64,000 nt of DNA, taken from Cladorhizidae sp. MBARI D1340-BT2 (taxonomy: Eukaryota > Porifera > Demospongiae > Poecilosclerida > Cladorhizidae). Numbering within the stretch: position 1 is the first letter of the stretch; every line of letters begins with the position of its first letter. The position numbers and the translations under genes are program-made. The notes beneath the pieces were generated by a model. That model saw nothing but the letters and a program-made list of their open reading frames with translations, was not told the DNA's origin and did not search any database. This document shows positions 1 to 8,884 of the stretch, piece after piece. Location: positions 23,888,341 through 23,952,340 of the forward strand of contig JAQNBH010000011.1 in assembly GCA_028752905.1 (NCBI GenBank), written 5' to 3'.

Positions 1-528
1 GGTTTGCATCGAGCCATGAACTCTGGTGTGCTTCAAGCCATGAACACTGGTGTCTATCAAGCTATTAACTCTGGTGAGCATCAAGTCATGAACTCTGGTG
101 TGCAACAAGCCATGAACTCTGGTGTGCATCAAGCCATGAACTCTGGTATGTAGTAAGGCATGAACTCTGGCGTGTAGTAAGGCATGAACTCTGGCGTGCA
201 TCAAGCCAGTAACTCTGGTGTGTATCAAGCTAAGAATTCTGGTCTGTAGCAAGACATGAACTCTGGTGTGTAGCAGTCATGAACTCTGTATCAAGCCATG
301 AACTCTGGTGTGTAGCAACCTTTGAACACTGGTATGTTAAGCCTTGAACTCAGGTGTGCATCAAGCTATGAACACTGGCATGCAGCAAGCTATGAACTCT
401 GATGTGTATCAAGCTATGTATGAACTATGATGTGTAGCAAGACATGAACTCTGGTGTGTAGCAGTCATGAACTCTGTATCAAGCCATGAACTCTGGTGTG
501 CAGCAAACCATGAATGCTGGTGTGTTAA
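1..528. repeat. 24-bp satellite, left flank of transposon copy 1
   Basis: Continuous 24-bp satellite that enters the window in mid-array. It holds the block with GTGAGCATCAAGTC and GTATGTAGTAAGGC (block type i) and two phase-slip landmarks with TAGCAGTCATGAAC near 271 and 459. It ends in the TTAA at 525-528 where the non-satellite insert begins. The whole stretch reappears at offset 3766 (3767-4294). No gene is seen. Confidence 0.95.
525..528. repeat. TTAA target-site duplication, left side, transposon copy 1
   Basis: TTAA directly abuts the left terminal inverted repeat and is matched by TTAA at 2141-2144. The insert-free version of this locus at 11311-11314 has one TTAA only, so this is a true target-site duplication. 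Confidence 0.9.
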
Positions 529-548
529 GGGGGGACTATGCGTCAAAA
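529..548 (+). repeat. Left terminal inverted repeat, copy 1
   Basis: Twenty bases starting with six G, then ACTATGC and GTCAAAA. They pair with the reverse complement of 2121-2140 at 17 of 20 positions; mismatches fall at positions 7, 14 and 17 from the end. Confidence 0.85.
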
Positions 549-676
549 CCACAAAATAGTTGTACCTATTTCTAATTGTCATAACTTTTTTTCTCTTTCG
601 TCTACACAAGTATTTATGATACAAAGTCTTTATTATTCTGTGTTTGTTTTTATAAAGTGTTAATATCTCTATATAA

Positions 677-752
677 TTTTCTCAGAAGATACATGCAGAA
701 ACATCGAGGTGACTCCAAGATATTTGTGGCAGACATAGCTGCCTAATGATTT
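677..752. repeat. Degenerate relative of the internal 81-bp repeat
   Basis: This stretch carries TTTTCTCAGAAGATACAT, GCAGACATA and TGCCTAATGAT, three segments that also occur, in rotated order, in the 81-bp units at 1480-1641. It looks like an old, decayed copy of the same unit. The equivalent stretch in the second element lies 3,766 bp downstream. Confidence 0.45.
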
Positions 753-1399
753 GAAGTTATTTACTCATAATTGGTGTGTGGGTTGCTAAGGAGTGTCTCA
801 GTGATATCCATGGAGCAAAGTTACCATATGTTGTCATGTTGATTAGTTACACACTTACAGAGTCTGAAAAACTGATAAAAACTAGAGGCCACCTCTTCTA
901 ACTAATATCTCTTGGCAATCCTTGCAGTAAACAAAAATCTGATTCATGGGTATCACAGAGTACTAAAAGAGCTCTAAAATGACATACATAGCCAAAAAAT
1001 TGAGCAAACGTTTTTAAAGTTATTCTCGCAACAAAAATATTTCCATTAATTATGGGAATAAGCATTCCAAGTTTGGAAAATGAAATGTTTGAGTTAGCAC
1101 TGAAATAACTTGACAAAATATGTTCTTTTACAATTTTTAGCAATTCCTTAATCTGTTTTTTTTTACTTCCGTGACTCTTGGGTTTTTCTGTGCCTATATC
1201 TACATGTAAGAAAGAAAAATATGATGAAAATTGTTATGGAACTTTCCTTTACAGCTGAATGTTTTTGCATGTCAAAGAAATGTATGATGAAGTAGATCCA
1301 CCATAACTTTGAAAGAAGCATCCTATGTCTCCAAAACTTTGGAAATAGCAAGTAGATAGATGCAACAACAGTTTGAACTGATTTCATGTGTAGTCGCCA

Positions 1400-1430
1400 G
1401 GGGTGTGTGTGGGGGGAGGGGGGTGGGGGG
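1400..1430 (+). other. G-quadruplex-forming motif in transposon copy 1
   Basis: Four G runs lie on the plus strand: 1400-1403 (4 G), 1411-1416 (6 G), 1418-1423 (6 G) and 1425-1430 (6 G). The loops are 7, 1 and 1 nt. This satisfies the usual four-run quadruplex rule. It lies inside the transposon, away from its ends. Whether it folds or matters is not shown by the sequence. Confidence 0.7.
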
Positions 1431-1479
1431 AACTTAGTATATGCAGGTCATTTTATTCCCTATTTCCTTATGCTTTGTT

Positions 1480-1641
1480 CCTAATGATATGTTAAATGTC
1501 TCAGCAGACATATTTTCTGGGAAGATACATCAAGATCCCTAAATAAGTTGATCTATCCTGCCTAATGATATGTTGAATGTCCCTGCAGACATATTTTCTC
1601 GGAAGATACATCAAGATCCCTAAATAAGTTGATCTATCTTG
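1480..1641 (+). repeat. 81-bp direct tandem repeat inside transposon copy 1
   Basis: Units 1480-1560 and 1561-1641 both run from CCTAATGATATGTT through GAAGATACATCAAGATCC to GATCTATC. I count 5 differences in 81 positions. Internal minisatellite-like duplication is common in non-autonomous DNA transposons. In the second element the pair differs at 4 positions. Confidence 0.85.
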
Positions 1642-2120
1642 CAGTACAATTCATAACTGCCCTAATTAACAAGACCAAAGTCCCAGATTTTGTCAACTGA
1701 TAGAGAAGGCCCTTATCTACAACATGTGAACAGATTATTAATAAATGTAGTGGTTTTTCACTGGCAGGCCACCGCTTTGGCAAGTGGAAAACACCAGGAA
1801 AAATCCCAAACCTTACCACTTCAAATTACCATAACTTGCTAATACTTAGAGTACTCAAAATTTTGGCACATACAAAAGACAGATAATTAGAATGGCTACA
1901 CGGTGATAAAAAATTATCTTTTTTGGGTTAAGTGTAGCAAAGTTATGAGCTATACGGCAAAAGAACAAGATTTTGGGGGGGAAATTAGAAACATATAGAT
2001 CAAATTAGGGCAAATATCATGCAAGATGTGTCCTCTTTGTAGTTTCTTGATCTGTTACATGGGGGGGAAAAGTGTTTGCCAGAAGAAGGGGGGGGAAAAG
2101 GGAAAAAAGAAAGCTCGAAT

Positions 2121-2140
2121 TTTGGAGGCATAGCCCCCCC
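2121..2140 (-). repeat. Right terminal inverted repeat, copy 1
   Basis: Read on the minus strand it begins with seven G, then CTATGC and CTCCAAA, matching the left end at 17 of 20 positions. It directly abuts TTAA at 2141-2144. Confidence 0.85.
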
Positions 2141-2144
2141 TTAA
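2141..2144. repeat. TTAA target-site duplication, right side, transposon copy 1
   Basis: TTAA followed directly by satellite (GCCATGTACTCTGG), the same sequence that follows the single TTAA at the empty site at 11311-11314. Confidence 0.9.
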
Positions 2145-4290
2145 GCCATGTACTCTGGTGTGTACCAAGCCATAAACTCTGGTATGCATCAAGCCATGAA
2201 CTCTGGTGTGTATCAAGCGATGAATTCTGGTGTGTAGCAAGACATGAACTCTGGTGTGTAGCAGTCATGAACTCTGTATCAAGCCATGAACTCTGGTATG
2301 CAGCAAACCATGAAATTTAGTTTGCATCAAGCAATGAACTCTGGTGTGCATCAAGCCATGAACTCTGGTGTGCATCAAACCATGAAATTTAGTTTGCATG
2401 AAGCAATGAACTCCGGTGTGCATCAAGCCATGAACTCTGGTGTGCATCAAGCCATGAACTCTTGTGCGCATCAAGCCATGAATTTTGGTATGCATCAAGC
2501 TATGAAAACTGTTGTGTAGCAAGACATGAACTCTGGTGTGTAGCAGTCATGAACTCTCTCTCAAGCCATGAAGTCAGGCGTCTAAAGCCATGAACTCTGG
2601 TGTGTTTCAAGCCATGAACTCTGGTGTACTTCAAGCCATGAATACTGGTGTGTATCAAGCTATTAACTCTGGTTTGCATCAAGCCATGAACTCTGGTATG
2701 TAGTAAGGCATGAATGCTGGCGTGCATCAAGCCAGTAACTCTGGTGTGTATCAAGCTAAGAATTGTGGTCTGTAGCAAGACATGAACTCTGGTGTGTAGC
2801 AGTCATGAACTCTGTATCAAGCCATGAACTCTGGTGTGTAGCAACTCTTGAACACTGGTATGTTAAGCCTTGAACTCTGGTGTGCAACAAGTCATGATCT
2901 CTGGTGTGCATCAAACCATGAACTCAGGTGTGCATCAAGCTATGAACACTGGCATGCAGCAAGCTATGAACTCTGATGTGTATCAAGCTATGTATGAACT
3001 ATGATGTGTAGCAAGACATGAACTCTGGTGTATATCAGTCATTAACTCTGTATCAAGCCATGAACACTGGTGTCTTAAGCCATGAACTCTGGAGTGTGTC
3101 AAGCCATGAACTCTGGTGTGCATCAAGCCATGAACTCTGGTGTGCATCAAGCCATGAACTCTGGTCTGTATCAAGCTATATGAACTCTGGTGTGTAGCAA
3201 AACATGAATTCTAGTGTGTATCAAGCTATGAACTCCAGTCTCTATCAAGCTATATGAATTCTGGTGTGTAGCAAGACATGAACCCTGGTGTGCATCAAGC
3301 CATGAACTCTGGCGGGTATCAAGCTATGAACTCTGGTCTGTATCAAGCTATCAACTCGGGTGTGTAGCAAGTTATGATGTCTTGTGTGTAGCAGTCATGA
3401 ACTCTGTATCAAGCCATGAACTCTGGCGTCTCAAGCCATGAACTCTGGTGTGTTTCAAGCCATGAACTCTGGTGTGCATCAAGCCATGAACTCTGGTGTG
3501 TATCAAGCTATTAACTCTGGTGTGCATCAACCTATGAACTCTGGTGTGCATCAAGCCATGAACTCTGGTGTGCATCAAGCCATGAACTCTGGTGTGAAGC
3601 AAGCCATGAACTCTGGCGTGTATCAAGCTATGAATTCTTGTCTATAGCAACATATGAACTCTGGTGTGTAGCAGTTATGAACTCCGTATGAGGCAATGAA
3701 ATCTAGTGTGCAGCAAGCCTTGTGTGTTAAGCCATGTACTCTGGTGTGTACCAAGCCATGAACTTTGGTTTGCATCGAGCCATGAACTCTGGTGTGCTTC
3801 AAGCCATGAACACTGGTGTGTATCAAGCTATTAACTCTGGTGAGCATCAAGTCATGAACTCTGGTGTGCAACAAGCCATGAACTCTGGTGTGCATCAAGC
3901 CATGAACTCTGGTATGTAGTAAGGCATAAACTCTGGTGTGTAGTAAGGCATGAACTCTGGCGTGCATCAAGCCAGTAACTCTGGTGTGTATCAAGCTAAG
4001 AATTCTGGTCTGTAGCAAGACATGAACTCTGGTGTGTAGCAGTCATGAACTCTGTATCAAGCCATGAACTCTGGTGTGTAGCAACCTTTGAACACTGGTA
4101 TGTTAAGCCTTGAACTCAGGTGTGCATCAAGCTATGAACACTGGCATGCAGCAAGCTATGAACTCTGATGTGTATCAAGCTATGTATGAACTATGATGTG
4201 TAGCAAGACATGAACTCTGGTGTGTAGCAGTCATGAACTCTGTATCAAGCCATGAACTCTGGTGTGCAGCAAACCATGAATGCTGGTGTG
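2145..4290. repeat. 24-bp satellite between the two transposon copies
   Basis: Satellite with phase-slip landmarks (TAGCAGTCATG or close variants) near 2259, 2541, 2797, 3033, 3389, 3669 and 4037, dividing it into blocks of about 230-370 bp. Its first part (to 3312) reappears at 5909-7076. The junction of the 3.76-kb tandem duplication is at 3313. No gene is seen. Confidence 0.95.
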
Positions 4291-4294
4291 TTAA
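4291..4294. repeat. TTAA target-site duplication, left side, transposon copy 2
   Basis: TTAA at the left edge of the second insert, preceded by the same satellite flank (ATGAATGCTGGTGTG) as copy 1. Confidence 0.9.
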
Positions 4295-4314
4295 GGGGGG
4301 ACTATGCGTCAAAA
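4295..4314 (+). repeat. Left terminal inverted repeat, copy 2
   Basis: Identical to 529-548: six G, ACTATGC, GTCAAAA. Pairs with 5885-5904. Confidence 0.85.
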
Positions 4315-5165
4315 CCACAAAATAGTTGTACCTATTTCTAATTGTCATAACTTTTTTTCTCTTTCGTCTACACAAGTATTTATGATACAAAGTCTTTATT
4401 ATTCTGTGTTTGTTTTTATAAAGTGTTAATATCTCTATATAATTTTCTCAGAAGATACATGCAGAAACATCGAGGTGACTCCAAGATATTTGTGGCAGAC
4501 ATAGCTGCCTAATGATTTGAAGTTATTTACTCATAATTGGTGTGTGGGTTGCTAAGGAGTGTCTCAGTGATATCCATGGAGCAAAGTTACCATATGTTGT
4601 CATGTTGATTAGTTACACACTTACAGAGTCTGAAAAACTGATAAAAACTAGAGGCCACCTCTTCTAACTAATATCTCTTGGCAATCCTTGCAGTAAACAA
4701 AAATCTGATTCATGGGTATCACAGAGTACTAAAAGAGCTCTAAAATGACATACATAGCCAAAAAATTGAGCAAACGTTTTTAAAGTTATTCTCGCAACAA
4801 AAATATTTCCATTAATTATGGGAATAAGCATTCTAAGTTTGGAAAATGAAATGTTTGAGTTAGCACTGAAATAACTTGACAAAATATGTTCTTTTACAAT
4901 TTTTAGCAATTCCTTAATCTGTTTTTTTTTACTTCCGTGACTCTTGGGTTTTTCTGTGCCTATATCTACATGTAAGAAAGAAAAATATGATGAAAATTGT
5001 TATGGAACTTTCCTTTACAGCTGAATGTTTTTGCATGTCAAAGAAATGTATGATGAAGTAGATCCACCATAACTTTGAAAGAAGCATCCTATGTCTCCAA
5101 AACTTTGGAAATAGCAAGTAGATAGATGCAACAACAGTTTGAACTGATTTCATGTGTAGTCGCCA

Positions 5166-5196
5166 GGGGTGTGTGTGGGGGGAGGGGGGTGGGGGG
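5166..5196 (+). other. G-quadruplex-forming motif in transposon copy 2
   Basis: Same four G runs and loop lengths as at 1400-1430, unchanged after the duplication. Confidence 0.7.
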
Positions 5197-5245
5197 AACT
5201 TAGTATATGCAGGTAATTTTATTCCCTATTTCCTTATGCTTTGTT

Positions 5246-5407
5246 CCTAATGATATGTTAAATGTCTCTGCAGACATATTTTCTGGGAAGATACATCAAG
5301 ATCCCTAAATAAGTTGATCTATCCTGCCTAATGATATGTTGAATGTCCCTGCAGACATATTTTCTCGGAAGATACATCAAGATCCCTAAATAAGTTGATC
5401 TATCTTG
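5246..5407 (+). repeat. 81-bp direct tandem repeat inside transposon copy 2
   Basis: Units 5246-5326 and 5327-5407, the counterpart of 1480-1641. One position that differs between the units in copy 1 (CAGCAG versus CTGCAG) agrees here. Confidence 0.85.
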
Positions 5408-5884
5408 CAGTACAATTCATAACTGCCCTAATTAACAAGACCAAAGTCCCAGATTTTGTCAACTGATAGAGAAGGCCCTTATCTACAACATGTGAACAGA
5501 TTATTAATAAATGTAGTGGTTTTTCACTGGCAGGCCACCGCTTTGGCAACTGGAAAACACCAGGAAAAATCCCAAACCTTACCACTTCAAATTACCATAA
5601 CTTGCTAATACTTAGAGTACTCAAAATTTTGGCAAATACAAAAGACAGATAATTAGAATGGCTACACGGTGATAAAAATTATCTTTTTTGGGTTAAGTGT
5701 AGCAAAGTTATGAGCTATACGGCAAAAGAACAAGATTTTGGGGGGGAAATTAGAAACATATAGATCAAATTAGGGCAAATATCATGCAAGATGTGTCCTC
5801 TTTGTAGTTTCTTGATCTGTTACATGGGGGGGAAAAGTGTTTGCCAGAAGAAGGGGGGGAAAAGGGAAAAAAGAAAGCTCGAAT

Positions 5885-5904
5885 TTTGGAGGCATAGCCC
5901 CCCC
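5885..5904 (-). repeat. Right terminal inverted repeat, copy 2
   Basis: Same as 2121-2140 and abuts TTAA at 5905-5908. Confidence 0.85.
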
Positions 5905-5908
5905 TTAA
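5905..5908. repeat. TTAA target-site duplication, right side, transposon copy 2
   Basis: TTAA followed by GCCATGTACTCTGG, as in copy 1 and at the empty site. Confidence 0.9.
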
Positions 5909-7076
5909 GCCATGTACTCTGGTGTGTACCAAGCCATAAACTCTGGTATGCATCAAGCCATGAACTCTGGTGTGTATCAAGCGATGAATTCTGGTGTGTA
6001 GCAAGACATGAACTCTGGTGTGTAGCAGTCATGAACTCTGTATCAAGCCATGAACTCTGGTATGCAGCAAACCATGAAATTTAGTTTGCATCAAGCAATG
6101 AACTCTGGTGTGCATCAAGCCATGAACTCTGGTGTGCATCAAACCATGAAATTTAGTTTGCATGAAGCAATGAACTCCGGTGTGCATCAAGCCATGAACT
6201 CTGGTGTGCATCAAGCCATGAACTCTTGTGCGCATCAAGCCATGAATTTTGGTATGCATCAAGCTATGAAAACTGTTGTGTAGCAAGACATGAACTCTGG
6301 TGTATAGCAGTCATGAACTCTCTCTCAAGCCATGAAGTCAGGCGTCTAAAGCCATGAACTCTGGTGTGTTTCAAGCCATGAACTCTGGTGTACTTCAAGC
6401 CATGAATACTGGTGTGTATCAAGCTATTAACTCTGGTTTGCATCAAGCCATGAACTCTGGTATGTAGTAAGGCATGAATGCTGGCGTGCATCAAGCCAGT
6501 AACTCTGGTGTGTATCAAGCTAAGAATTGTGGTCTGTAGCAAGACATGAACTCTGGTGTGTAGCAGTCATGAACTCTGTATCAAGCCATGAACTCTGGTG
6601 TGTAGCAACTCTTGAACACTGGTATGTTAAGCCTTGAACTCTGGTGTGCAACAAGTCATGATCTCTGGTGTGCATCAAACCATGAACTCAGGTGTGCATC
6701 AAGCTATGAACACTGGCATGCAGCAAGCTATGAACTCTGATGTGTATCAAGCTATGTATGAACTATGATGTGTAGCAAGACATGAACTCTGGTGTATATC
6801 AGTCATTAACTCTGTATCAAGCCATGAACACTGGTGTCTTAAGCCATGAACTCTGGAGTGTGTCAAGCCATGAACTCTGGTGTGCATCAAGCCATGAACT
6901 CTGGTGTGCATCAAGCCATGAACTCTGGTCTGTATCAAGCTATATGAACTCTGGTGTGTAGCAAAACATGAATTCTAGTGTGTATCAAGCTATGAACTCC
7001 AGTCTCTATCAAGCTATATGAATTCTGGTGTGTAGCAAGACATGAACCCTGGTGTGCATCAAGCCATGAACTCTGG

Positions 7077-8884
7077 TGTGCATCAAGCCATGAACTCTTG
7101 TGCGCATCAAGCCATGAATTCTGGTGTGCATCAAGCCATTAACTCAGGTGTGCATCAAGCCATCAACTTTGATGTGCAACAAGCCAAGAACTCTGGTGTG
7201 TATCAGGCTATGAACTCTGGTGTGTAGCAAGACATGAACTCTGGCGGGAATCAAGCTATGAATTCTGGTCTGTATCAAGCTATGAACTTGGGTGTGTAGC
7301 AAGTTATGAGGTCTGGTGTGTAGCAGTCATGAACTCTGTATTAAGCCATGAACTCTGTTGTCTCAAGCCATGAACTCTGGTTTGCAGCAAGCCATAAACT
7401 CTGGTGTGCGCATCAAGCCATGAACTTCGGTGTGCATCAAGCCATGAACTCTGGTGGGTATGAAGCTATGAACTCTGTTTTGTAGCAAACCATGAACACA
7501 TGCATGCAGCAAGCCATGAACTCTGGCATGCACAAGCCATGAACTCTGGTGTGTATCAAGCTATTAACTCTGGGGTGTAGCAAGACATGAAATTTGGCGT
7601 ACAGCAAGCCATGAACTCTGGTGTACATCAAGCCATGAACTCTGGTGTGCATCAAGCCATGAACTTTGGTGTGCATTGAGCTAAGAACGATGATGTGCAT
7701 GAAGCCATGAACTCTGGTGTAGTTCAAGCCATGAACTCTGGTGTGCATCAAGCCATGAACTCTGGTTTGCATCAAGCCATGAACTCTGGTGTGCATCAAG
7801 CCATAAATTTTGGTGTGCATCAAGCTATGAACTCTGGTGGGTAGCAAGCCTTGAACTCTGGAATGGAGCATGCCATGAACTCTGGCATGTATTAAGCCAT
7901 GAACTCTGGTGTGTATCAAGCTATAAACACTGTTGTGTTGCAAGACATGAACTCAAGTGTATATCAGTCATGAACTCTCTATCAAGCCATGAAGTCAGGC
8001 GTCTCAAGCCATGAACTCTGGTGTGTTTCAAGCCATGAACTCTGGTGTGCTTCAAGCCATGAACACTGGTGTGTATCAACCTATTAATTCTGGTGAGCAT
8101 CAAGTCATGAACTCTGGTGTGCAACAAGCCATGAACTCTGGTGTGCATCAAGCCATGAACTCTGGTATGTAGTAAGGCATGAACTCTGGCGTGCATCAAG
8201 CCAGTAACTCTGGTGTGTATCAAGCTAAGAATTCTGGTCTGTAGCAAGACATGAACTCTGGTGTGTAGCAGTCATGAACTCTGTATCAAGCCATGAACTC
8301 TGGTGTGTGTAGCAACCCTTGAACACTGGTATGTTAAGCCTTGAACTCTGTTGTGCAACAAGTCATGATCTCTGGTGTGCATCAAGCTATGAACACTGGC
8401 ATGCAGCAAGCTATGAACTCTGATGTGTATCAAGCTATGTATGAACTATGATGTGTAGCAAGACATGAACTCTGGTGTATATCAGTCATTAACTCTGTAT
8501 CAAGCCATGAACACTGGTGTCTTAAGCCATGATATCTGGAGTGTGTCAAGCCATGAACTCTGGTGTGCATCAAGCCATGAACTCTGGTGTGCATCAAGCC
8601 ATGAACTCTGGTCTGTATCAAGCTATATGAACTCTGGTGTGTAGCAAAACATGAATTCTAGTGTGTATCAAGCTATGAACTCCAGTCTCTATCAAGCTAT
8701 ATGAATTCTGGTGTGTAGCAAGACATGAACTCTGGTGTGCATCAAGCCATGAAATCTGGAGGCTATCAAGCTATGAACTCTGGTCTGTATCAAGCTATCA
8801 ACTCGGGTGTGTAGCAAGTTATGAGGTCTTGTGTGTAGCAGTCATGAACTCTGTATCAAGCCATGAAGTCTGGCGTCTCAAGCC
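7077..8884. repeat. Satellite blocks f/h, i, j and k after the 3.76-kb duplication
   Basis: Block order: TAG-rich monomers to about 7430; a block with GGGTATGAAGC, GGCATGCACAAGCC and the rare GAACGATGATGTGCATG (7437-7943); block i (7921-8247, with GTGAGCATCAAGTC); block j (8430-8621, with TATATCAGTCATTAAC and GTCTTAAGCC); then the start of block k. The same order returns near 14.6-15.8 kb and 18.9-20.0 kb. Confidence 0.75.

Larger units (their letters stand above)
529..2140. mobile_element. Non-autonomous TTAA-specific DNA transposon, copy 1 (1,612 bp)
   Basis: Seen: the 24-bp periodicity stops at the TTAA at 525-528 and resumes at the TTAA at 2141-2144. The 1,612 bp between are unrelated to the satellite and clearly AT-richer. 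The ends are imperfect inverted repeats, 17 of 20 positions matching, each opening with a run of six or seven G, then CTATGC, then TC and an A run. Inside are an 81-bp tandem repeat (1480-1641), a G-quadruplex motif (1400-1430) and scattered CATAACTT/AAGTTATG motifs. The longest open frames are under 100 codons, all without a recognisable transposase domain, so it should depend on an enzyme made elsewhere. Known: TTAA duplication is typical of the piggyBac and Kolobok superfamilies. Inference: the G-rich start resembles the TTAAAGGRR ends of Xenopus T2/Kolobok MITEs more than the CCC start of piggyBac, but the superfamily stays open. Confidence 0.88.
1..3312. repeat. 3.77-kb tandem duplication, copy 1 (left part cut by window edge)
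   Basis: Positions 1-3312 align with 3767-7076 at offset 3766, falling to 3764 after two single-base losses inside the transposon. The alignment stops at 3312/7076, where one copy reads GGCGGGTATC and the other GGTGTGCATC. A tandem unit of 3,766 bp ending at 3312 would begin about 450 bp before the window. Confidence 0.88.
4295..5904. mobile_element. Non-autonomous TTAA-specific DNA transposon, copy 2 (1,610 bp)
   Basis: Nearly identical to the insert at 529-2140, with the same ends, same TTAA pair and same satellite flanks. It therefore arose by duplication of the surrounding 3.76-kb unit and not by a second transposition. Differences seen by eye include C to T in the ATTCCAAG/ATTCTAAG stretch, C to A after GCAGGT, A to T in CTCAGCAG/CTCTGCAG, G to C in CAAGTGG/CAACTGG, C to A in GGCACATAC/GGCAAATAC, one A lost from an A run and one G lost from a G run. 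No transposase-like reading frame is present. Confidence 0.88.
3313..7076. repeat. 3.76-kb tandem duplication, copy 2 (complete unit, 3,764 bp)
   Basis: Second copy of the satellite-plus-transposon unit. It holds the transposon at 4295-5904 at the same internal position as copy 1. Between the two transposons I count about five substitutions and two single-base indels in homopolymers over 1.6 kb, so the duplication is recent compared with most monomer divergence. Confidence 0.85.

Noticed and set aside
898..1819. Small minus-strand frames inside the transposon (81, 74 and 61 codons)
   Set aside because: None shows a transposase or other known domain. They lie in AT-rich sequence and are the length expected by chance.
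529..2140. Firm assignment to piggyBac from the TTAA target alone
   Set aside because: TTAA is also used by Kolobok elements, and the G-run ends do not match the usual piggyBac start. The superfamily is left open.
4295..5904. Two independent insertions of the same transposon
   Set aside because: Both copies share the same satellite position, orientation, flanks and most internal variants, so duplication of the whole 3.76-kb unit explains them better.
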